Assembly: GCA_046565865.1 (NCBI GenBank)
Contig: JBKHXU010000021.1
Span: forward strand, 1 to 11,293
Origin: JBKHXU01 sp046565865
GTDB taxonomy: Bacteria; Pseudomonadota; Gammaproteobacteria; Acidiferrobacterales; Sulfurifustaceae
DNA: 11,293 nucleotides
Direction of reading: 5' to 3'
Each line of letters starts with the position of its first letter. The stretch's first letter is position 1. Position numbers and translations under genes: made by a program. Shown here one piece after another: positions 1 through 6,352 of this stretch. Below the pieces are notes generated by a model. The model was not told where the DNA came from. It worked only from the letters and a program-made list of their open reading frames with translations, and did no database searches.

Positions 1-62
1 GGAATGGCGGACGATATCGACGGCGCGATACAACAGGCACCGCAGCCGCTGCGACAGTCCAT
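1..62 (-). CDS. YkgJ-family cysteine-cluster protein (N-terminal fragment, cut by window edge)
   Basis: Only the first 20 codons are inside the window; the gene continues past position 1. The ATG is at 62-60, two bases after the TGA of the preceding gene, so it is very likely the last visible member of the minus-strand operon. The start of the protein reads MDCRSGCGACCIAPSISSAI, with Cys3, Cys7, Cys10 and Cys11. A cysteine cluster followed by IAPSISS at the extreme N terminus is typical of the YkgJ/UPF0260-like family, thought to bind zinc or iron; the cellular role is not established. Family assignment rests on this short stretch but the pattern is distinctive. Neighbouring the cysteine-rich gene just upstream, it gives the operon two probable metal-binding products. 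Confidence 0.8.
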   Translation of the reverse strand, partial: MDCRSGCGACCIAPSISSAI

Positions 63-64
63 GA

Positions 65-439
65 TCAGCCCTTGTCCTTGTTTCCGAACAGCTCATCTAA
101 CTTCGCGCGCGCCGGATCGGCCGGCGCTTCGGCCGCCGCACCGGCGCCGAAGATCGCATCGAGATTTGATTTCGCCGCGGTCGATTTCGCCTGCGCCCGC
201 GCATCGAACGCGCCGGGACGCGGCTTGAACCAGTCGCAGAAGTTCGCCTGCTCCTTGTTCACGATTTCCTCGGCACGAATCTCGCGGCACTTGCGCTGCG
301 TGTGCGCCTCGTAGTGCGTACACAAGCGACACGCGTGCAGCTCGGCGCGGCAACTGGGACATTCCGCCAGCCGCGACAACGGCAACGGCAGCATCTTGAG
401 CGACTCGCCGCAGCGCCAGCAGACGAGACCGGTGCTCAC
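65..439 (-). CDS. Cysteine-rich putative zinc-binding protein
   Basis: A 124-residue soluble protein of unknown function. Cysteine pairs of the CxxC type occur at residues 7/10, 27/30 and 37/40, with further cysteines at 51 and 68, which suggests one or two zinc ribbons. The stretch around residues 37-72 (CxxC, then CRE, then NKEQANFCDWF) resembles a conserved proteobacterial hypothetical family that I recognise only by pattern. The C-terminal third is Ala/Lys-rich and low complexity, ending in two short amphipathic repeats (LDAIFG and LDELFG), which look like small interaction motifs. The start is GTG at 439-437, sharing bases with the TGA stop of the upstream gene (GTGA overlap), so translation is probably coupled. 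The gene sits between an unknown 110-residue protein and the YkgJ-like gene. Confidence 0.8.
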   Translation of the reverse strand: MSTGLVCWRCGESLKMLPLPLSRLAECPSCRAELHACRLCTHYEAHTQRKCREIRAEEIVNKEQANFCDWFKPRPGAFDARAQAKSTAAKSNLDAIFGAGAAAEAPADPARAKLDELFGNKDKG

Positions 440-768
440 GGCTTACCCGCGACGCCGCTCAACAAGCGCTGGCGCGCCGCCTCCAAATGCTGTTTCGCGC
501 GCGTCGCCGCGGTCGGGTCGCTCGCGCCGAGCGCGTCGATAGCGGCGACGCACTCGGCGTAGAGCGCGTCGAACGCACTCGGCCAATCGCTGCCCGTGTT
601 GGCGCGCGACGCCGACGGTGTGGAGACGAGCACGCGCACATCGGCATAGCGTCCGAGAAAGCGCTGCGCCCCGCCGTCTTCCGGCGCCGCGACCAACGGC
701 CCGGTCTTCACGTACTGCACGCCTTCGTAGTCAAAGCGCGTGCCGACGGGTAACTGGCCGAACTTCAC
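436..768 (-). CDS. Hypothetical protein, 110 residues
   Basis: I do not recognise this family. The N-terminal part (LPVGTRFDYEGVQYVKTGPLVA) looks like a small beta-structured module: the pattern 'property, threshold, V/Y-K-TG' resembles short SH3-like or barrel proteins, but this is only an impression. The C-terminal half is rich in Ala and predicted helical (about residues 62-108). There is no signal peptide or membrane segment. The start is GTG at 768-766, preceded by a strong GGAGGAG ribosome-binding site that lies in the last codons of the ParB-like gene, two bases upstream. The end overlaps the next gene by four bases. The tight packing argues that it is a real gene working with its neighbours. 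Confidence 0.7.
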   Translation of the reverse strand: MKFGQLPVGTRFDYEGVQYVKTGPLVAAPEDGGAQRFLGRYADVRVLVSTPSASRANTGSDWPSAFDALYAECVAAIDALGASDPTAATRAKQHLEAARQRLLSGVAGKP

Positions 769-770
769 TG

Positions 771-1760
771 CTACTCCTCCGCGTTCGCCACGGCCGCGAC
801 CAGCGCCAGATCGCCGGATCGCACCGAGTCGAGATCGAATCGCTTGGCCGACGCTGCCATGCGCGTCAGCACTTCACCAAGCGGCATCGGCGGCGTCGTG
901 TCGCCCTTTTTCATCTTATGGAACCGTACCGGATTGATGCGCGCGACGACGTAGCTGCGCAGATACGGCGACTTGAAGCCGCGCTGCTGCAGGCCGTCGA
1001 TGATTTGCTTCACGCGCGCGTCGATCGCCTCCAGCCGCGCCGCGTAACCCTGGCGCAGACGCAGCGCCGCGCCGAGGGTACGGTCGAGAAAGCGATCGAC
1101 CTTCTTCAACACCGGGCTGTACGCACCGCCGCCGAAACGCGGATTGTTTTCGTAGACGATGCCGAGTGTGATCAGCTCCGGCGCCTCGAACTCGGCGCTG
1201 TAGCTCGCCTCTTTCGCCGTCGTCTTTTGCTTCGCCAGGCTGCGCGCCATGCGGATTACCTCGAGGCTGCGGTCCTTAAGATTGTGCGCCTTCTCGGTGT
1301 TGAGCGCGAGAATGCGATAGGCGAGCCGGTCGTCCGGCGATACCAGCGCCGTGATCTGCTTTAACCCCAACACTTTTGCGGCCGCAAGCCGGTGCCGGCC
1401 GTTCGGGGTCCACAGTCGGCCGTCATCGCCGCGCACCACGATCAGCGGATCGAGAAACGCGCCGGCCTCCTCGATCTTGGCGGCGAGGCGCTTGGTGTGC
1501 GTCGGCGACAGGTCGCGCTGAAACGGCGTGGGCGCGACCGCGTCGAGCGGCAGCGTCGCCAGCACCACCGGGTTGGCGCCGAGCGGATCGCGATAGGCAC
1601 CGATGACGGCGCCGCCCGCGCGCTGCACCTCCGCCGCCAGCGGCCCGATCTCGGCGGCGTCGGCCGCCAATACGATCGCGCCGGCATCGAGCCCGCGACG
1701 CTCCTTGCGCGGCGACAAGTTAGCACGCGCACGCTTGCGCGCGGTCTTGGCGCGCGCCAC
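771..1760 (-). CDS. ParB N-terminal-domain protein (Spo0J/Srx-like fold)
   Basis: A 329-residue protein. Residues 1-22 are strongly basic. Residues about 68-160 match a ParB/Srx-type domain: 'LPLDAVAPTPFQRDLS' at the start, then 'DPLIVVR' and the signature NGRHRLAAAKVLG at 120-132, corresponding to the GxRRxxA box that binds nucleotide in ParB proteins (CTP in characterised chromosomal ParB). Residues about 160-330 are helical and basic but show no clear ParB central helix-turn-helix, so it is not a standard chromosomal ParB, and no parA lies next to it. It may be a ParB-like nuclease or DNA clamp with a private partner. The start is GTG at 1760-1758, immediately after the TAA of the upstream gene with no intervening base. 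Family is fairly sure; function is not. Confidence 0.82.
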   Translation of the reverse strand: MARAKTARKRARANLSPRKERRGLDAGAIVLAADAAEIGPLAAEVQRAGGAVIGAYRDPLGANPVVLATLPLDAVAPTPFQRDLSPTHTKRLAAKIEEAGAFLDPLIVVRGDDGRLWTPNGRHRLAAAKVLGLKQITALVSPDDRLAYRILALNTEKAHNLKDRSLEVIRMARSLAKQKTTAKEASYSAEFEAPELITLGIVYENNPRFGGGAYSPVLKKVDRFLDRTLGAALRLRQGYAARLEAIDARVKQIIDGLQQRGFKSPYLRSYVVARINPVRFHKMKKGDTTPPMPLGEVLTRMAASAKRFDLDSVRSGDLALVAAVANAEE

Positions 1761-2057
1761 TTAGGCGCGCCCGATGTTGACGTCGGTCGGCTGGTGAAAA
1801 TACTCGCTCTCTTCGGCGTGCTGTTTTACCTCCTCGAGCAAGGTTTGCAGCCGGCCGGCGGCGGTCGCGATCGGCGCGCAATCGGCGCAACGCGGATCGC
1901 CGCAGGGTTGACGCGAGTACAGCCAGAATTGAATGGCGCCGGCGAGCAGCCCGTCCGCCACGTCCCACAACTCGTCGTCGCGGCTTTCCGCCATGCGATT
2001 GCCGAGCGCGACCACGTGCTCAAAACTGTCGTTGAAGATCTGATCCGTATCGCTCAT
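1761..2057 (-). CDS. Hypothetical acidic protein, 98 residues
   Basis: First gene of the minus-strand operon. The product is acidic and mainly helical, with no membrane segment or signal peptide. It has a short cysteine cluster in the middle (PCGDPRCADC, residues about 51-60), which could bind a metal, flanked by two helices. I do not recognise a named family. The start is ATG at 2057-2055 with GAGG about nine bases upstream. Its stop codon directly abuts the GTG of the ParB-like gene, so the two are almost certainly co-transcribed and possibly translationally coupled. A helical small partner encoded directly before a ParB-like protein could be a regulator or adaptor of it, but this is inference from position only. 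Confidence 0.72.
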   Translation of the reverse strand: MSDTDQIFNDSFEHVVALGNRMAESRDDELWDVADGLLAGAIQFWLYSRQPCGDPRCADCAPIATAAGRLQTLLEEVKQHAEESEYFHQPTDVNIGRA

Positions 2058-2107
2058 GGCGCGCGCCTCAATGGGTTGGTTCGGTTATCGAACATCGGCT
2101 GGACCCG

Positions 2108-2120
2108 GCATTTTACTGCC
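2108..2120 (-). promoter_or_regulatory. Possible promoter core (TAAAAT) of the ParB-like operon
   Basis: On the minus strand the sequence GGCAGTAAAATGC carries TAAAAT, a good -10 hexamer, about 53 bases before the ATG of the first gene of the operon. No convincing -35 is placed at the usual distance. Nearly the same 13 bases recur upstream of uup at 6258-6270 (12 of 13 identical on the plus strand, GCATTTTAC[A/T]GCC), which is the main reason to list it. Confidence 0.35.
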
Positions 2121-2227
2121 GCAGGCGGCGCGCGAGAATCGCAAATTTGAAGCGCAGAGCGCCGGGCTAAACGATTTCGGCGTTTCTTGATAGGCTTGCC
2201 GCTATACCACGCTTACGGAGCCGCACC

Positions 2228-2644
2228 ATGACCACCAAACCCGAGCAGCGCATGCCCGACGTCAAGATGGACGCACAGGCGCTTTACCGCGAAGAAATCA
2301 TCACCGACCGCAAAGTCGGCACCATTCGCCAACTGATACCGCTGAAGAGCGACGGCGCCACCGATCCGGCGCGCAAGGTGCTTTACATCGGCGAGGCACA
2401 GATCATGACCGCCGCCGGCCCGCTGCCGATCAATTTTGAAATCGCCGCGCAGTCGCTCGGCGACGCGGTGGCGAAATTCGGCGACGCCGCCAAGCTCGCG
2501 GTCGAGCGCACGGTGCAAGAGCTGCAGGAACTGCGGCGGCAACAGGCATCGTCCATCGTCATCCCGCAAGCCGGCGCCGGAGCCCTCGGCTCGGGCGGAT
2601 TGCCGCCGGGCGCATTGCCGGGCGGCGGCAAGATCAAGCTCTAG
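2228..2644 (+). CDS. Conserved-type small cytoplasmic protein with Gly/Pro-rich tail
   Basis: A 138-residue protein of unknown function. Residues about 14-70 form a mixed alpha/beta region (ALYREEIITDRKVGTIRQL, then a strand-like KVLYIGEAQIMTAAGPLPINFEI). Residues about 75-108 form a charged helix or short coiled coil (AVAKFGDAAKLAVERTVQEL and onward). The last 30 residues are rich in Gly, Ala, Pro and Leu and end in KIKL, so they are probably disordered. There is no signal peptide or transmembrane segment. The ATG at 2228 follows GGAG at 2217-2220. It is transcribed alone, divergent from the ParB-like operon and convergent with the esterase gene, whose stop is only seven bases away. I recognise the general look of a common proteobacterial hypothetical protein but no function. 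Confidence 0.8.
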   Translation: MTTKPEQRMPDVKMDAQALYREEIITDRKVGTIRQLIPLKSDGATDPARKVLYIGEAQIMTAAGPLPINFEIAAQSLGDAVAKFGDAAKLAVERTVQELQELRRQQASSIVIPQAGAGALGSGGLPPGALPGGGKIKL

Positions 2645-2651
2645 GCGCCAG

Positions 2652-3599
2652 TCAGTCGCGGGCCGTCGCGCGACCGCGGCCGGCCCGTGTAAGACCTTCG
2701 TAAATCCCTTCGCCGATCAGTCGATGGACCTTCGCGGTCGGATGGATTTCGTCGAAGAAATAGAATCGATCGAAACCCGCCCCGTCCGCGCAGTCCGGGT
2801 GAAACGTCTTGGTCTGCGAACTAAAGCAGGCGTCCGTGGTGTTGCTGATACCAAACTGCGCGGCTTGGCGCGCGATGAGGCGGCTGGCCGTGTAGATGTC
2901 GACCTCTTGCAACCACACCTCGTCATGCTCCCGCCGCAACCGTTGTAGCGCGCGACGCAGCTGCACGCGGAATCGCTCGGATAAGCGCGTCGCGCGCTGG
3001 GCCACGAACCGATCGCCGCTCGCCGCCGTCAGCAGCGCGTTCTCCGGCAACGAACCGATATCGGGGCTGTTCATCACCAGCAGCGAACGCGCGCCTGCGC
3101 GCCGCAGCAGCTGAATGTTGTTCGCGATTTCGGACACCGCGTCGTCGACAATGGCGTTCGCGCGCTCGGCGTTCGTTTCGTCGCGCGCGTCACGCACGTC
3201 GTTGCCGCCGATGAAGACGACGTACAGCGCATCCTCCGGCGTCTCGTTACCCTGCTGCGCCAGGAACATTGCAACCTGGCTCGACAAATCGATGAGATCG
3301 TTTCCGCGCGCCCGCGCACCGGCGACCGCGTAGTTGCCACCCTCCTGGCGCCCAAGGAGATGCAACGACGCGCGCGCCGACAGTCCCAAGCGCTCCGCCA
3401 GTGTATCGATCGCAAGCAACCCGTTGCTGACGCGATTCTGGAAGTACGGCGCGGGAAAGTCGCCGCGAATCGCGGCGAGGTTGCCGGTATCGGAAAGACT
3501 GTCGCCGAAAACGTAAAGGGATCTGAACGGCGCCTCATCATCCGCGACAACGGGGGCGATCCACAGCAACAGAACGACGGCGAGTTGACGGATGTGCAT
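2652..3599 (-). CDS. Secreted SGNH/GDSL-family esterase or lipase
   Basis: A 315-residue hydrolase expected to cleave ester bonds in lipids or other acyl esters outside the cytoplasm. Residues 1-19 form a signal peptide (hydrophobic LAVVLLLWIAPVVA, likely cut after VVA). The four SGNH blocks are present: YVFGDSLSDTGN with the nucleophile Ser34, NYAVAGARARG with Gly94, FIGGND with Asn133, and DEIHP with Asp283 and His286. The FGDSLSDTGN form is that of the subfamily containing secreted phospholipases/hemolysins and autotransporter esterases, but there is no C-terminal beta-barrel, so this is a free periplasmic or secreted enzyme. An upstream in-frame start at 3683 is possible, but the ATG at 3599-3597 has a near-perfect AAGGAGG site and puts the signal peptide at the N terminus. 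Substrate cannot be told from sequence. Confidence 0.9.
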   Translation of the reverse strand: MHIRQLAVVLLLWIAPVVADDEAPFRSLYVFGDSLSDTGNLAAIRGDFPAPYFQNRVSNGLLAIDTLAERLGLSARASLHLLGRQEGGNYAVAGARARGNDLIDLSSQVAMFLAQQGNETPEDALYVVFIGGNDVRDARDETNAERANAIVDDAVSEIANNIQLLRRAGARSLLVMNSPDIGSLPENALLTAASGDRFVAQRATRLSERFRVQLRRALQRLRREHDEVWLQEVDIYTASRLIARQAAQFGISNTTDACFSSQTKTFHPDCADGAGFDRFYFFDEIHPTAKVHRLIGEGIYEGLTRAGRGRATARD

Positions 3600-3733
3600 C
3601 GAACCTCCTTGTATGGGTAGTGGAAGGACCGGTGTTGACCCTGCTTGCACCGCGGATTCGCCGCGTTGCACCATGTAGCACAAGAATCGGCAAAACGCGA
3701 CGAAGCAATCAGTTATCGCGCTATGCTCAACGA

Positions 3734-3884
3734 AAGATACAACATCGCCGGGGAGAATGCCTTAGGGAATCGTTAGGAGAGAAAGGAGAGCGCGAACCGT
3801 GTCGAATAGGCGTCGAGAGCTCGGCTCTCCTTTTACTCCTCTAGCAACAAATTAACAGGCCCCGGTAAATCGGGGCCTTTTTTT
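3734..3884 (+). ncRNA. Candidate small RNA with long hairpin and intrinsic terminator
   Basis: No convincing plus-strand protein gene ends before the strong plus-strand terminator at 3857-3884, so the transcript it ends is probably a stand-alone RNA. Upstream lies an imperfect inverted repeat: AGGAG (3775-3779) and AAAGGAGAGC (3782-3791) pair with GCTCTCCTTT (3824-3833) and CTCCT (3836-3840), giving 15 base pairs with a 2x2 internal loop. A second hairpin, GAGAGC-TCG-GCTCTC (3815-3829), would compete for the same 3' arm. An unpaired A-rich linker (3843-3856) then leads into the terminator. A -10-like TATGCT at 3722-3727 has no good -35, so the 5' end is a guess. A 17-codon reading frame starts inside (3723-3776) but has no ribosome-binding site. 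The whole 3600-3892 gap is otherwise empty. Confidence 0.45.
3857..3884 (+). terminator. Rho-independent terminator
   Basis: Perfect 8-bp stem AGGCCCCG / CGGGGCCT (3857-3864 and 3871-3878) with a GTAAAT loop, running into a tract of seven T on the plus strand. On the minus strand the hairpin is followed only by TGTTAATTT, which is a weak U-tract, so the main direction is plus. It may also serve weakly as the end of a transcript arriving the other way. Confidence 0.88.
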
Positions 3885-3892
3885 GTGTGTTG

Positions 3893-4258
3893 TCAGGCGA
3901 CGCTGCCGAAACCTTTATCGACGGCGATCGCCGGCGCTTTCAGCCCGGCGAGGCGGCAGCCCTGCGCGATCGGCCCGCCCGGAAAGAGGCCGTACAAATA
4001 CTTCATGCCTCCTTGCGGGTGAAACCGCTCCTCCAGCATGTCGTGCATCTCGCGCATGTTGCGGTCGATCTCTTCGGTCTTGGCGTAATACGCTTGCAGC
4101 GCGCTGATGACGACCCAATGATCGGTGGTCAGTTGAAGCTGCTCGCGCGCGGCCTGGTCGCGCGCGTGCGCGGGCGTCCAGTCCTGCGGTGCACTCGGGA
4201 ACTCCATACCCGGCGCGCCGGTGCGGGTGTTTTCGGTCTGGTGCGTGAAGTTCGGCAT
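3893..4258 (-). CDS. DsrC/TusE-family protein keeping only one active-site cysteine
   Basis: A 121-residue small protein. Residues about 43-106 match the DsrC/TusE fold: 'LTTDHWVVISALQAYY' then 'MKYLYGLFPGGPIAQGCRLAGL', compared with KYLYELFPYGPAKQACKIAGL in DsrC-type proteins. Members act as sulfur carriers (TusE in tRNA 2-thiouridylation, DsrC as partner of sulfite reductase). The family's two functional cysteines sit 11 residues apart; here the first survives as Cys101, but the C-terminal one is Ala112, and a nine-residue tail (VDKGFGSVA) extends beyond it. It therefore cannot form the usual intramolecular disulfide or trisulfide and is probably a divergent paralogue with a regulatory or altered role. 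Start chosen at ATG 4258-4256 because AAGGAGG precedes it; an upstream TTG overlaps that site. Lies downstream of uup on the same strand with an 85-bp gap. Confidence 0.85.
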   Translation of the reverse strand: MPNFTHQTENTRTGAPGMEFPSAPQDWTPAHARDQAAREQLQLTTDHWVVISALQAYYAKTEEIDRNMREMHDMLEERFHPQGGMKYLYGLFPGGPIAQGCRLAGLKAPAIAVDKGFGSVA

Positions 4259-4343
4259 GCAACCCTCCTTAGTCAATTGCTTGCTGCTAGTTTACTGATC
4301 CGCTGCGAGGCTCGCATCCACAATCGTTGCGGACTTTTCCCGC

Positions 4344-6230
4344 TTAGGCGCGGGTATCGAGTTGTTCCCAGCGCGCGTACGCCTGCTCCAAGTCGGCGCG
4401 CAACTGCGCCAGACGGTCCATGGCCGCGGTAATGCTCGCCTTGTCCTGGCGGTAAAAGTCGGGCCCGGTGGTCTGCTGCTCCAGCGCCTGAACTTCATTT
4501 TCCAGCGTCTCGATGCGCCCCGGCAGCGCGTTGAGTTCCTGCTGCTCCTTATACGAAAGCTTTTTCTTCGGATTTTCTGCCGGGACAGCGCGCACCGTCC
4601 CCGGCTTTTCGGCCGGCACCTCGGCCCGCGCCGCGCGCGCCGCGCCGCGCTGACGCAGCCAGTCCTCGTAGCCGCCGACATACTCGGCCACGCGCCCGTC
4701 ACCCTCGAACACCAGCGTGCTCGTCACCACGTTATCGAGAAACGTGCGGTCGTGGCTCACGAGCAGCAGCGTGCCTTCGTATTCGGATAGCAACTCTTCG
4801 AGCAGCTCGAGCGTGTCGACGTCGAGGTCGTTGGTCGGCTCGTCCAGCACCAGCATGTTGGCCGGCAACGTGAACAGCTTCGCCAGCAACAATCGATTGC
4901 GCTCACCGCCCGAAAGCGACTTCACCGGCGAATCGATGCGCGCCGGCGGGAACAAAAAATCCTTGAGGTAGCCAATCACATGGCGCGAGCGGCCGCGCAC
5001 GTCGATGTAGTCGCGACCCTCGCTTAGATTTTCGCGCACGGTCTTTTCGGGATCGAGCGTACGCCGATGCTGATCGAAGTAGCCAATCGACAGCCGCGTA
5101 CCGACAACAACTTGACCCGACGTTGGCGCCAGCTCGCCAAGAATCAGTTTGAGCAGCGTGCTCTTGCCGGACCCGTTCGGCCCGACGATACCGATGCGAT
5201 CGCCGCGCAGAATATGCGTTGAGAAATCGCGCACGATATGGCGCTCGCCGTACTTGAAGCTCACGTTGCGCACGTCGACCACGAGCTTGCCGGACGTAGA
5301 ACCGACGTCGACGTCGAAGCTCACGCGCCCGCCGACGTCGATACGCTCGGCACGCGCGCGGCGCAGCGCTTCGAGCGCGCGTACCCGCCCTTCGTTGCGC
5401 GTGCGCCGCGCCTTCACCCCTTGGCGTATCCACGCCTCTTCTTCGGCCAGCTTCTTGTCGAATTTCGCCGCCGCGCGCGCCTCGATCTCTAGCAGTTCTT
5501 CTTTCTTTTGAAGATAGCGATCGAAGTCGCCGGGAAACGAGGTCAATCGCCCACGGTCGAGCTCGACAATGCGGGTCGCGAGGTGGCGCAGGAACGTACG
5601 ATCATGCGTGATGAAAATGAGCGCGCCGTTGTAGGACAGCAAATACTCTTCGAGCCACTGAATCGCCGCGATGTCGAGGTGATTGGTCGGCTCGTCCAGC
5701 AGCAGCAAATCCGGCTCGCTCACCAAGGCCCGCGCCAGCATCACCTGCCGCCGTATCCCACCCGAGCAGTTCTTAATACGTTTGTCGGCCGGCAAGTTGA
5801 GACGGCTCAACACCGTCTCCACCTTTTGACTCAAGTTCCAGCCGTGCTCCGCCTCGATCCGCGCCTGCGCCGCCGTCAACCGCGCAAGCGCCGCCGCATC
5901 GCTCGCCGCCGCCAGCGCCGCGTTGTGATACTCGGTCAGCAGCGCCCCCAACTGCCCCAACCCCTTCGCCACCGCCTCGTACACCGTGTCATCGGAGTCC
6001 GGCGGCACATCCTGTTCCAGATGCGCAATCCGCAACGTATCCCGCCGCCAAACCTCCCCATCGTCCGGCACCGCCACCCCGCTCACCACCCGCATCAACG
6101 TCGACTTCCCCGCCCCATTGCGTCCGACCAAGCACACCCGCTCGCCCTTCTCGATGGAGAAGTCGGCGTGCGCGAGCAACGGGTGATGGCCGTAGGCCAA
6201 CGAGACATTGGTGAGGGACAGGAGCGTCAT
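4344..6230 (-). CDS. uup: ABC-F family ATPase Uup
   Basis: A 628-residue soluble protein with two ABC ATPase domains and no membrane part. ABC-F proteins act on ribosomes or nucleic acids; Uup is linked to branched DNA intermediates, suppression of precise transposon excision, and ribosome function. Domain 1 has Walker A GRNGAGKS (36-43), signature CSGG (155-158) and Walker B LLLLDEPTNHLD (175-186). A charged helical linker covers about 240-300. Domain 2 has GPNGSGKS (350-357), LSGGE (439-443) and MLVLDEPTNDLD (459-470). The C-terminal about 75 residues form a coiled coil beginning KKKLSYKEQQELNALP, the DNA-binding domain that distinguishes Uup from other ABC-F members. The first signature has Cys where Leu is usual. 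Start placed at ATG 6230-6228 (MTLLSLTNVSLAYG), the normal family N terminus, rather than 31 codons upstream; no strong ribosome-binding site is visible. Confidence 0.95.
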   Translation of the reverse strand: MTLLSLTNVSLAYGHHPLLAHADFSIEKGERVCLVGRNGAGKSTLMRVVSGVAVPDDGEVWRRDTLRIAHLEQDVPPDSDDTVYEAVAKGLGQLGALLTEYHNAALAAASDAAALARLTAAQARIEAEHGWNLSQKVETVLSRLNLPADKRIKNCSGGIRRQVMLARALVSEPDLLLLDEPTNHLDIAAIQWLEEYLLSYNGALIFITHDRTFLRHLATRIVELDRGRLTSFPGDFDRYLQKKEELLEIEARAAAKFDKKLAEEEAWIRQGVKARRTRNEGRVRALEALRRARAERIDVGGRVSFDVDVGSTSGKLVVDVRNVSFKYGERHIVRDFSTHILRGDRIGIVGPNGSGKSTLLKLILGELAPTSGQVVVGTRLSIGYFDQHRRTLDPEKTVRENLSEGRDYIDVRGRSRHVIGYLKDFLFPPARIDSPVKSLSGGERNRLLLAKLFTLPANMLVLDEPTNDLDVDTLELLEELLSEYEGTLLLVSHDRTFLDNVVTSTLVFEGDGRVAEYVGGYEDWLRQRGAARAARAEVPAEKPGTVRAVPAENPKKKLSYKEQQELNALPGRIETLENEVQALEQQTTGPDFYRQDKASITAAMDRLAQLRADLEQAYARWEQLDTRA

Positions 6231-6257
6231 CAAATTGCGACGGATTGCATGAGCCGC

Positions 6258-6270
6258 GCATTTTACAGCC
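6258..6270 (-). promoter_or_regulatory. Possible promoter core (TAAAAT) of uup
   Basis: On the minus strand GGCTGTAAAATGC carries a TAAAAT hexamer about 30 bases before the uup ATG. It matches the motif upstream of the ParB-like operon at 12 of 13 positions. A second -10-like TATAAG lies slightly upstream (about 6290-6295). Neither has a clear -35, so this is a weak call. Confidence 0.35.
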
Positions 6271-6352
6271 AACTTCCCAAAAGACGTCGGCTTATAAACG
6301 GCAGCAACAAACCCGAGAGGCACATACCGGGACCGAGACCGGGCGTGACGTA

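Noticed and set aside
771..1760. Plasmid or chromosome partition locus with a parS site
   Set aside because: There is no parA, no replication gene and no parS-like 16-bp palindrome in the window, and the ParB-like protein lacks a clear central DNA-binding domain.
2079..2093. Inverted repeat GTTCG-GTTAT-CGAAC in the gap between the ParB-like operon and the 138-residue gene
   Set aside because: Arms of only five bases with no second copy are expected by chance in DNA of this composition.
618..2150. Long plus-strand open frames (618-1364 and 1392-2150) opposite the ParB-like operon
   Set aside because: They are antisense to well-supported genes, have Arg/Ala/His-rich compositions typical of high-GC shadow frames, and lack ribosome-binding sites or recognisable motifs.
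3600..3683. N-terminal extension of the esterase to 3683
   Set aside because: It would bury the signal peptide 28 residues in, and the ATG at 3599 has a near-consensus ribosome-binding site.
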